Shown here one piece after another: positions 1 through 6,804 of a stretch of DNA of 49,365 nt (position 1 is its first letter; each line of letters starts with the position of its first letter). The notes below the pieces were generated by a model. It ran no database searches, had not been told where the DNA came from, and saw nothing but the letters and a program-made list of their open reading frames with translations. The stretch spans positions 1 to 49,365 of the forward strand of contig JAJDOF010000167.1 in NCBI GenBank assembly GCA_022340305.1, given 5' to 3'. Made by a program: the position numbers and the translations under genes. Origin of the DNA: Gammaproteobacteria bacterium (lineage in GTDB: Bacteria > Pseudomonadota > Gammaproteobacteria > GCA-001735895).

Positions 1-1164
1 ACCACCGGTGTCCTTGGTGGTGATCACGCCGTCTTCGAACATTTCCATCGCCGCCGCCACGGTGGCGCCGTAGGTGATCGGATCCATGCCGTCTTCGTTA
101 CACAGGAAATTGACATAGGTCAGCGCATCGAGGTCGTCAACACCGGTATCGGCACCAAGCGCCCATGCGGCTTCGTATTCGAGACCACCGCTCGCGCCGT
201 GATACTGCGGCTTGTCCTTGACCGAGAAATGCGTCTTGTCGACCGTGGAGATCCGCCCGCAGGCTATGGTGCAACTGAAACAGGCGCCGTTGGTGGTCAA
301 ATTGGGCTTACCGTCGCTGGCGCGCGGCTCGGCCATGGCTTCGGCCGAGATATTCTGCGCACCTTCGAAACCGACATCGCGCATGTTGCGCGCCGGCAGA
401 GCGCCGACGCCATTGATAACATTCATCAGCACCTGGGTACCGAAGGCCGGCAGCCCCTGACCGGTCACCGCGTTTTCTGCCAATACCGCCTTGCCGTCGT
501 TGGTGGCCGAGATGAACGCCTTGGCATCATGGAGGTTACCGATACCACCGGTACCGCGTACCGCAACCGCCTTCAGGTTCTTCGATGCCATCACCGTGCC
601 GACCCCGGAGCGTCCGGCGGCGCGGTGTTTGTCGTTCATTATCGCCGAGTAGAGGCAGCCGTGTTCCGCGGTGCGCCCGACACAGGCAATGCGCATCTGT
701 GGGTCCTGGTGCGTCTTATGCAGAATATCTTCGGTTTCCCAGGCAGACTTGCCCCAGATGCCGTCGGCGGAGCGCAACTCGGCCTTGTCGTCCTGGACCA
801 GCAGGTAGACCGGCTTTTTCGATTGCCCCTCGAAAATAATCATGTCCCAGCCGGCGAATTTGAGCTCCGCACCGAAAAAACCACCCGAGTTGGAACAGGC
901 GATTGCGCCGGTGAGCGGGCTCTTGCAGATGACGGAATAGCGGCCTCCGGTCGAGGCCATGGTGCCGGTCAACGGCCCGGTGGCCATGATCATCTTGTTT
1001 TCCGGCCCGAGTGCATCGCACTTCGGGTCGACTTCCTCGGTCAGATATTTTGAAGCCAGTCCACGTTGGCCGAGGTATTGACCCGCCCATTCCATATTGA
1101 GCGGCTCGGATTTACAGCTACCTTCTGAGAGATTGACCCTCAGGATTTTTCTTGTCCATGACAT
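1..1164 (-). CDS. aorB: Aldehyde:ferredoxin oxidoreductase, catalytic subunit (partial, C-terminus off window)
   Basis: Tungsten (or molybdenum) pterin enzyme that oxidises aldehydes to acids, passing electrons to an iron-sulfur partner in the cytoplasm. The 388 visible codons cover the N-terminal pterin-binding domain (a glycine-rich GGRYS stretch and GPLTGTMAST near residue 70) and the start of the AOR helical domain. The [4Fe-4S] motif C-x2-C-x3-C is at residues 295, 298 and 302. The family is about 600-700 residues, so the last third lies left of the window, including the fourth cluster cysteine. The start at 1164 begins MSWTRKIL and is preceded by a GGGGGA ribosome site. Another ATG five bases on (1159) is in a different frame. 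It sits 18 bases after the polyferredoxin gene, so the two are surely co-transcribed. The order small Fe-S subunit then catalytic subunit matches the AorAB arrangement described in Aromatoleum. The symbol is by that analogy; the aldehyde substrate is not visible. Confidence 0.9.
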   Translation of the reverse strand, partial: MSWTRKILRVNLSEGSCKSEPLNMEWAGQYLGQRGLASKYLTEEVDPKCDALGPENKMIMATGPLTGTMASTGGRYSVICKSPLTGAIACSNSGGFFGAELKFAGWDMIIFEGQSKKPVYLLVQDDKAELRSADGIWGKSAWETEDILHKTHQDPQMRIACVGRTAEHGCLYSAIMNDKHRAAGRSGVGTVMASKNLKAVAVRGTGGIGNLHDAKAFISATNDGKAVLAENAVTGQGLPAFGTQVLMNVINGVGALPARNMRDVGFEGAQNISAEAMAEPRASDGKPNLTTNGACFSCTIACGRISTVDKTHFSVKDKPQYHGASGGLEYEAAWALGADTGVDDLDALTYVNFLCNEDGMDPITYGATVAAAMEMFEDGVITTKDTGG

Positions 1165-1182
1165 GATTCATTTCCCCCATGT

Positions 1183-1662
1183 TTACGCGGTGACTTCGGC
1201 GGAAGGCAAGCTCTTGGACGCCGAGGCGAGCATGCGATCGTAACCGGTCCAGTCGGCATCGACGTAGGTAATGGCGTCGGTCGGGCAGGCAGCAGCGCAT
1301 TGCGGATCACCGCCACAGAGGTCGCACTTGACGACTTTGCCAGTGGCCTGTGAATAGTTGATCGTGCCGAATGGGCAGGCAATGGTGCACACCTTGCAGC
1401 CAACACACTTGTCGTCGGAGACAACCTTGGCGCCAGTGGCCAGATCGATGCTGATTGCATCCACGGGACAGGCGCGCATACACCAGGCTTCGTCGCATTG
1501 AGTGCAGGTGTAAGGTGCAAATCTCCCTTCGTGATGGAAAGTAAATACCTTGATAAACGATCGGGACGGGTTGAAGGTCCCCGTGTGCTCATACGAACAG
1601 GCCATTTCGCACTGTAGACAGCCGGTACACTTTCCCGGATCGATGTGTAGGGATTTCTGCAT
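1183..1662 (-). CDS. aorA: Polyferredoxin, four [4Fe-4S] clusters, electron-transfer subunit of AOR
   Basis: A 159-residue iron-sulfur protein that should carry electrons to or from the adjacent aldehyde oxidoreductase. It has exactly 16 cysteines in four groups of four: CTGCLQCEMAC near the N-terminus, CTQCDEAWCMRAC, CVGCKVCTIAC, and CDLCGGDPQCAAAC. This predicts four [4Fe-4S] clusters, as in the DmsB/HycB/AorA type. There is no signal peptide, so it acts in the cytoplasm. The start at 1662 (MQKSLHID) has a clear GGAGG at about seven bases. A longer reading frame to 1713 exists but would add an unconserved leader. It is first gene of a minus-strand unit, divergent from moeA across about 240 bases that should hold both promoters. 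The subunit assignment rests on gene order and cysteine count. Confidence 0.9.
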   Translation of the reverse strand: MQKSLHIDPGKCTGCLQCEMACSYEHTGTFNPSRSFIKVFTFHHEGRFAPYTCTQCDEAWCMRACPVDAISIDLATGAKVVSDDKCVGCKVCTIACPFGTINYSQATGKVVKCDLCGGDPQCAAACPTDAITYVDADWTGYDRMLASASKSLPSAEVTA

Positions 1663-1905
1663 TGTATCCTCCGCTTGTGTCGTTATTGTCGATCCCGCGG
1701 GAAACTTCAGCATTACTCCAGCGGAACCTTGTCAGTTCAGGGCGTAAAAGTACCACTCTCGTCGCTGCTTTTATAGCCCCAATGTGTAAATTAAATCGGT
1801 CGCGGTATTATATTGAGGAATCACTTCAAAAATATTGCCGCTGCCGCTACCATTTTGCCGGCGTCTATGCCTCAATTGCCAACCTCAATCTATAATCAGC
1901 CTGTT

Positions 1906-3174
1906 ATGAGTAACAAAATCGCATCCCAACCCAGCTGCGTCGACCCGTTCGAAGAGGGAATGATCAGCCAGGGCGAAGCGCTAAAGCGTATCGAGGCACG
2001 CATCCACCCGGTGCTCGCCTGCGAACGTCTACCGATACGCGAATGCCTGAACCGGGTCAATAACGAGGCGGTCAAGTCGCCCCGCGATGTCCCACCGCAA
2101 CCCAATTCCGCGATGGACGGCTATGCCGTCGCCATCGGCAGCCTGGTCGAGGGAGATATCGCCGAGCTCGACGACGTCGGTACCGCCTTTGCCGGGGTGC
2201 CTTTCCACGGAGACTGCGGTCCGGGCCAGTGCGTGCGCATCATGACCGGGGCCTTGATTCCCAACGGCACCGATGCGGTGATCATGCAGGAGCAGGTCGA
2301 GATTGGCGACGACGGCAAGATTCGCATCGATTCCGACCATCGCCGCGGCGAAAATATTCGCCTGGCCGGCGAAGACGTGCGCCAGGGCGAAACCGTGATC
2401 GAGGCCGGCGTGCGCCTCAGCCCGGCCGACCTCGGCGTGCTCGCGTCGCTTGGCATCGCGCAACTGCAGATCAAGCGCAAGCCCGTTGTCGCCTTCTTTT
2501 CCACCGGTGACGAACTGATGTCGGTGGGCACACCACTCGAGCCCGGCATGATTTATGACAGCAACCGCTACAGCTTGCACGGCATGCTTTCTGGCCTTCA
2601 GGTCGATATTGTCGATCTCGGCGTGGTTCGCGATAATCCGCAAAGCATGCTCGAAGCCCTCGTCAACGCGTCAGCGCAGGCCGACCTGATTATCAGCACT
2701 GGTGGAGTATCGGTCGGGGAAGCCGACTACATCAAGCCAGCGCTCGCAGAGCTCGGCAGCACCGAATTCTGGAAGATTGCAATCAAACCCGGGCGCCCGT
2801 TGACCTTCGGCCAGATCAGCAACAGCATCTTTATGGGTCTGCCCGGCAACCCGGTAGCGGTAATGGTGACCTTCAGCCAGTTTGTCGCACCGGCGATTGA
2901 AATGTTGTCCGGCGCCACGCTGCGCCCACCGCTGTTGTTTCCTGCGCGTTCACTCGACCGCCTGCGCAAGAAGCAGGGCCGTACCGAGTTTCAGCGTGGC
3001 GTGGCGACGCTTGACGAAAATAATCGGTGGCAGGTCGGTAAAACCGGTAAACAGGGTTCCGGAATTCTCACCTCGATGAGTCGCGCCAACTGTTTTATCG
3101 TGTTGCCTGATGACAATGCCGGTGTCGAACCGGGTGATGAAGTCAGCATTCAATTCCTCGACTGGGTGCATTGA
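1906..3174 (+). CDS. moeA: Molybdopterin molybdenumtransferase MoeA
   Basis: MoeA inserts molybdate (or tungstate in some paralogues) into adenylylated molybdopterin in the cytoplasm. The 422-residue product has the usual order: N-terminal domain with DVPPQPNSAMDGYAV near residue 60, the beta-rich domain, the MoCF-biosynthesis domain with TGDEL and then STGGVSVGE, and the GLPGNPVAV loop followed by the C-terminal barrel. Length matches the family (about 410). I chose ATG 1906 because upstream residues are unconserved. A TATAAT at 1891-1896 lies so close that the mRNA could be nearly leaderless; no good ribosome site is visible. ATG 1960, just after GAAGAGGGA, is an alternative start but would remove residues that align with the E. 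coli N-terminus. It overlaps moaD and faces the aor genes, suggesting a dedicated cofactor-insertion role for the AOR. Whether it prefers W or Mo cannot be read from the sequence. Confidence 0.95.
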   Translation: MSNKIASQPSCVDPFEEGMISQGEALKRIEARIHPVLACERLPIRECLNRVNNEAVKSPRDVPPQPNSAMDGYAVAIGSLVEGDIAELDDVGTAFAGVPFHGDCGPGQCVRIMTGALIPNGTDAVIMQEQVEIGDDGKIRIDSDHRRGENIRLAGEDVRQGETVIEAGVRLSPADLGVLASLGIAQLQIKRKPVVAFFSTGDELMSVGTPLEPGMIYDSNRYSLHGMLSGLQVDIVDLGVVRDNPQSMLEALVNASAQADLIISTGGVSVGEADYIKPALAELGSTEFWKIAIKPGRPLTFGQISNSIFMGLPGNPVAVMVTFSQFVAPAIEMLSGATLRPPLLFPARSLDRLRKKQGRTEFQRGVATLDENNRWQVGKTGKQGSGILTSMSRANCFIVLPDDNAGVEPGDEVSIQFLDWVH

Positions 3175-3431
3175 TCGTGGTGAAAATTCTCTACTTTGCG
3201 AGTCTTGCCGAAACACTCGGCATGAGATCAGAGCAGTTCGAATTGCCGGCCGATTGCGACTCGGTTGCCCGCCTGGTGGCGTTGTTGCGCGCGCGCGGCG
3301 AACCCTTCGAAGGTACCTTCGATGGTAAATTCAGAATCCTGGTCGCGATCAACCAGCAAATGAGCGAAACCGATGCGCCAATCAGCGGTAACGACGAAAT
3401 CGCCTTCTTCCCGCCGGTTACCGGCGGTTAG
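3171..3431 (+). CDS. moaD: Molybdopterin synthase sulfur-carrier subunit MoaD
   Basis: Small ubiquitin-like sulfur carrier of molybdopterin synthase. As a C-terminal thiocarboxylate it donates sulfur to precursor Z/cPMP together with MoaE. The 80-86-residue product has the beta-grasp pattern (KILYFASLAE at the start, AINQQM in the middle) and the essential C-terminal Gly-Gly at 3423-3428. There is no ATG: TTG 3171 overlaps the moeA stop codon. GTG 3177 or GTG 3180 would give the more typical VKILYF or KILYF start. Translational coupling to moeA is likely. No moaE is in the window. In AOR clusters a dedicated MoaD-like protein is common, so this may be a specialised copy; that is inference from location. 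Confidence 0.92.
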   Translation: MIVVKILYFASLAETLGMRSEQFELPADCDSVARLVALLRARGEPFEGTFDGKFRILVAINQQMSETDAPISGNDEIAFFPPVTGG

Positions 3432-3450
3432 CTATCCCCGCCCTTCGCGT

Positions 3451-3515
3451 CGTCATCCCCGCGAAAGCGGGGATCTGAAAACATCCGCAAGATCCCCGCT
3501 TTCGCGGGGATGACG
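3451..3515. repeat. Perfect 25-bp inverted repeat, intergenic palindromic element
   Basis: Arms 3451-3475 and 3491-3515 are exact reverse complements over 25 bases, around a 15-base spacer. Each arm also contains its own six-pair hairpin: C4GC-GAAA-GCG4 at 3457-3472 and its mirror at 3494-3509. The transcript from either strand therefore carries a GNRA-type GAAA tetraloop hairpin. It sits between the convergent ends of moaD and the Rieske-like gene and could stop transcription both ways, although no T-run follows. A diverged copy lies at 43800-43887. Elements beginning CGTCATyCCCGCG are widespread between proteobacterial genes. Confidence 0.9.
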
Positions 3516-3537
3516 TTTAGTTTTCGCGTCGGAGTGT

Positions 3538-4275
3538 TCAGGCCTCGCAGTTAATCTGGTTGCTGGTGTAATCGCTGAGACGCATCAACTCGGTGCTGTC
3601 GGTCATGGCCCGGTCGATATCAGTACGCCCAAGCTGTAACACCAGCCTGTCGTGAAAACTACTGAAATAACGCTCGAACATTTCGCCACCGATGGTTCCT
3701 GTCGCGTAGATATGATCGCCAGCGGCATCATAGTCGAGTTCGATCGCGGCCAACGGCTGCGGCGCCGGTCCACCAAGCACGCGACCACCACTGGCAGGAT
3801 CGTAAACACTGCGCTCCGAACAACAATAAATAACACCACTGCGCTGTTCCACGGCATCTTTACTGTTACGGAACCTGACTTCATCGTGGCGATAATTGAT
3901 GAAACTCACCGTGGGTGCGGGATGGCTCATCTTGTGGGCGCAGATGGCGGAAAAAGCCACGATCGAACGCTGCGGCCCGGCGCCTCCTTGCCAACGATAG
4001 CGCTGTCCGTCATGTGTTTTGAGCTGCACGCCTGATTGCACGGGCCGACCAAGATTGATCAGGAAGCATGGGGTCGAAACATAGGGATAGTGAAACAAAT
4101 AGGTTTCGCCAACCTCGAGCAAGCTGACGTTTATCATGTCGTGCGAATGTGGATCGACTAGCGAGACGCGCTCATAGCGACGATATTGCTGGTTATCCCT
4201 GGCCAGAATTTGCGGGCTCGCGGTAATACCCGCAACCGCACCGGCGCATAATTTGACGAATCCCCTGCGCTTCAT
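3538..4275 (-). CDS. Tat-exported Rieske-like iron-sulfur protein lacking a cluster histidine
   Basis: Probably a periplasmic electron-transfer protein of the Rieske fold. From ATG 4275 the product is 245 residues and begins MKRRGFVKLC, a twin-arginine signal (RRxFxK) with a hydrophobic stretch and ILARD cleavage region. Box I is normal for cluster binding (ICAHKMSHP, Cys and His). Box II reads YCCSERSVYDP, followed by GGRVLGGPAPQPL, the usual Rieske turn. However, neither register of C-x2-H gives a histidine: the position holds Glu or Arg. Cluster binding may therefore be altered or lost. A longer in-frame start exists at 4332 but would put 19 residues before the signal. The gene is convergent with moaD and divergent from the DUF1285 gene. 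The partner is unknown. Confidence 0.75.
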   Translation of the reverse strand: MKRRGFVKLCAGAVAGITASPQILARDNQQYRRYERVSLVDPHSHDMINVSLLEVGETYLFHYPYVSTPCFLINLGRPVQSGVQLKTHDGQRYRWQGGAGPQRSIVAFSAICAHKMSHPAPTVSFINYRHDEVRFRNSKDAVEQRSGVIYCCSERSVYDPASGGRVLGGPAPQPLAAIELDYDAAGDHIYATGTIGGEMFERYFSSFHDRLVLQLGRTDIDRAMTDSTELMRLSDYTSNQINCEA

Positions 4276-4476
4276 GCGTTCGCCCGATGCCTCTCTGCAA
4301 TGACCCCGAAGCCGAAAGTATAATTTATTCATCCAGCTTTAGGTAGCGCGCCCTGCAACCAAAACGATTCACTGCACTGCGACAGGATAGCGGTAATTTC
4401 CACCACGACAGCAGATGCGGGATGACATCTGCCCATACCCGTCATAATATCGTGGCTAGTTAACTCACGCGCCGAC

Positions 4477-5034
4477 ATGTCCGAACTCGATCAAATCCTC
4501 GCCAGCATCAAATCCGCTGAAGCCACTCAGGCTGCACGGCGCGAGTGGGATCCACAAAACCGGGGGGAGATTGACATTCGCATCGCGACCGATGGCAGCT
4601 GGCACCATGAGGGGCGCCGTTTTCAGCGTGAAAGCATGGTGAAACTGTTTGCCGGTATCCTGCGCCGTGAGCAAGATGAATATTACCTGGTGACGCCAGC
4701 CGAAAGACTGCGCATCGAGGTCGAGGACGCGCCATTTGTTGCCGTCCTGGTCGAGCAGATTGAAGATAACGGCATGCCCGCTATCGTTTTCACCACCAAC
4801 ATCGGTGAGCGCATCGTCGTGGATCAAGCGCATGGTCTGCGCATCGACATCGATGCAGATACGCAGGAGCCGCGGCCTTACGTGCACCTGCGCGACGGCC
4901 TGGAGGCGCTGATCAGCCGCAGCGCATTTTTCGACCTGCTGAATCTCGCCTATGAAATTGAATGCAACGGTGCCGCCTGTCTCGCGATCACCAGCATGGG
5001 ACAGGAATTTAAACTGGGAACAATCGATGACTAG
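4477..5034 (+). CDS. DUF1285 family protein
   Basis: A 185-residue cytoplasmic protein recognised as DUF1285 from its conserved core. It has GEIDIRIATDGSWHHEGR around residues 29-47, the LVTPAERLRIEVEDAPFVAV segment around 71-90, and the C-terminal LRDGLEALISRSAFFDLL. Members are common in alpha- and gammaproteobacteria and have no agreed biochemical role. The start follows directly from the conserved MSELDQILASI opening. The gene overlaps the next one by eight bases, so it heads a tight plus-strand unit with an aminotransferase and a sulfotransferase-like gene. It is divergent from the Rieske-like gene across about 200 bases. Confidence 0.85.
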   Translation: MSELDQILASIKSAEATQAARREWDPQNRGEIDIRIATDGSWHHEGRRFQRESMVKLFAGILRREQDEYYLVTPAERLRIEVEDAPFVAVLVEQIEDNGMPAIVFTTNIGERIVVDQAHGLRIDIDADTQEPRPYVHLRDGLEALISRSAFFDLLNLAYEIECNGAACLAITSMGQEFKLGTIDD

Positions 5035-5947
5035 TCAAACCAAGGGTACGCATGAATACCAGGACGATCCGCGCAACGCAGCGATCATCATTGACATCAA
5101 CGGCGAGTATTTCGCCCGCGAGGAGGCCCGCGTATCGGTTTTTGACAGCGGCTTCGTGCTCGGCGACGGCGTCTGGGAGGGCTTGCGCGTGCATCACGGC
5201 AAGGTCGCATTTCTCGACCAGCACCTGGAACGCCTCTACGAAGGCGCCAAGGCACTCGACATGGATATGGACGTGACGCCAGGGGAACTGGCTCAGCGCA
5301 TTGCGCGCCTGCTGGCAAAGAACGCAATGCACGAAGGTGTCCACATTCGCCTGATGGTGTCCCGTGGCATCAAGGCGACGCCTTACCAGGACCCGCGCAT
5401 AACCATTACGCCCCCAACCATCGTTATCATTCCCGAGTACAAGAAAGCGCTGCCGGAAACCGCTCACAAGGGTATACGTCTGTTCACGGTGCACGTGCGC
5501 CGCGGCTATCCCGATGTTCAGGACCCGAAACTCAACAGCCACTCCAAACTGAACTGCATCACCGCCTGCATCCAGGCGGCCAAGGCCGGCGCCGACGAGG
5601 CCTTGATGCTGGACCCGCACGGGTTCGTCGCTACCTGCAACTCGACACATTTCTTTATCGTGCGCAAGGGCGAGGTGTGGACTTCCAGCGGTGACTACTG
5701 TCTCGGTGGCATTACCCGCGGTAACGTCATCCAGCTATGTGAACAAAACGATATTCCGGTACGGCAAAAGAATTTCAGCCTGACCGATGTCTATGGCGCC
5801 AACGAGGCTTTTGTCACCGGCACCTTTGCTGGCCTCGCACCGGTCGCCGAGATCGATGGTCGCGTGATTGGTGATGGCAGGCGTGGCCCGATGGTCGAAA
5901 AACTGCAGCAACTCTACCTCGCCATGCTCGAGGCCGAATGCGCCTGA
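5027..5947 (+). CDS. Class IV (branched-chain/D-amino-acid type) PLP aminotransferase
   Basis: Fold-type IV PLP enzyme of 306 residues; it transfers amino groups between an amino acid and a 2-oxo acid in the cytoplasm. The predicted PLP lysine is K174 in NSHSKLNCI. The downstream AGADEALMLD and GFVATCNSTHFFIV segments, and the CLGGITRGNV phosphate-binding turn, are those of the family. I chose ATG 5027, which overlaps the stop of the DUF1285 gene and has a GGGA upstream. The substrate (branched-chain amino acid, D-alanine or 4-amino-4-deoxychorismate) cannot be fixed from sequence. A second, distinct branched-chain aminotransferase is at 28862, which argues for a different or specialised substrate here. 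Four bases later comes the sulfotransferase-like gene. Confidence 0.88.
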   Translation: MTSQTKGTHEYQDDPRNAAIIIDINGEYFAREEARVSVFDSGFVLGDGVWEGLRVHHGKVAFLDQHLERLYEGAKALDMDMDVTPGELAQRIARLLAKNAMHEGVHIRLMVSRGIKATPYQDPRITITPPTIVIIPEYKKALPETAHKGIRLFTVHVRRGYPDVQDPKLNSHSKLNCITACIQAAKAGADEALMLDPHGFVATCNSTHFFIVRKGEVWTSSGDYCLGGITRGNVIQLCEQNDIPVRQKNFSLTDVYGANEAFVTGTFAGLAPVAEIDGRVIGDGRRGPMVEKLQQLYLAMLEAECA

Positions 5948-5951
5948 CGAC

Positions 5952-6689
5952 ATGAACGAGACACCGCTGCGCATAGCGATGTGGTCGGGACCGCGCAACA
6001 TCTCGACGGCACTGATGCGCGCCTTTGAAAATCGTGAGGATTGCGCAGTCTGGGACGAACCCTTTTACGGCTACTATCTCGCCGCCACCGGCAGCGATCA
6101 CCCGGGGGCGGCGGAAGTGATCGCCGACCAGGGCACCGACAGCGACGCCATCATTGCGCGCTGCATTGGCAATGCCCCCGGGGGGAAGTCGATCTTCTAC
6201 CAGAAACACATGACACTCCACCTGCTTGAGCAACTGGATCGCTCGTGGCTCAAGGCACTGGAAAACTGTTTTCTGATTCGCGAACCGGAAGCGGTGATCG
6301 CGTCCTACGCCGCAGTGCGCAACACGGTGACACTTTCCGACATTGGCTTTGTGCAACAAGCCAAGCTGTTCGAAGAAGCACGCCGTATCAGCGGGCAAAC
6401 ACCACTGGTAATCGACAGCCGCGAATTCTTGCTCGATCCGCGGGCCATGCTGGAAGCGATCTGCGCCAGATTTGACATCGAATTCAGCGACAGGATGTTA
6501 CGCTGGCCACCCGGCCCGCGCGACACCGACGGTGTCTGGGCGCGCTACTGGTACGACTCGGTATGGCGCTCAACTGGTTTCGCCCATTATCGTGAGCGCA
6601 GCCACGACCTTGACGACCAGGAGCGCAAAATCGCGCAACAGGCACGCCCCTACTATGAGGATCTCTACCAGCACCGCCTGCAAACATAG
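5952..6689 (+). CDS. Sulfotransferase-like P-loop protein
   Basis: A 245-residue cytoplasmic protein with an N-terminal nucleotide-loop region, RIAMWSGPRNISTALMRAF, resembling the PAPS 5'-phosphosulfate loop of sulfotransferases. An ENCFLIREPEAVIASY segment matches the 3'-phosphate-binding beta-strand/helix. The C-terminal WRSTGFAHYRER is typical of the small Sulfotransfer_5-like group, often annotated as sulfotransferase-like or HAD-adjacent proteins. Real transferase activity is unproven for this group. The start ATG 5952 follows the aminotransferase stop by four bases. A longer frame into the aminotransferase gene is an overlap artefact. Co-expression with the aminotransferase suggests a shared small-molecule pathway. 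Confidence 0.78.
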   Translation: MNETPLRIAMWSGPRNISTALMRAFENREDCAVWDEPFYGYYLAATGSDHPGAAEVIADQGTDSDAIIARCIGNAPGGKSIFYQKHMTLHLLEQLDRSWLKALENCFLIREPEAVIASYAAVRNTVTLSDIGFVQQAKLFEEARRISGQTPLVIDSREFLLDPRAMLEAICARFDIEFSDRMLRWPPGPRDTDGVWARYWYDSVWRSTGFAHYRERSHDLDDQERKIAQQARPYYEDLYQHRLQT

Positions 6690-6804
6690 CTGAATTCAGC
6701 ATCTACCAGAGCCCCCTCGAATGCAAACTATCTAACAAATTTACGCCTTTCGCCCCCCTGTGCATCGGGGTACACTGGCTCGCGCCGCAATAATTATCAG
6801 GATA

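Noticed and set aside
199..1053. Long plus-strand open frame opposite the aldehyde oxidoreductase gene
   Set aside because: It is the antisense shadow of the AOR coding strand. The minus-strand reading shows clear family motifs and a cluster-binding cysteine set, whereas the plus reading is low-complexity.
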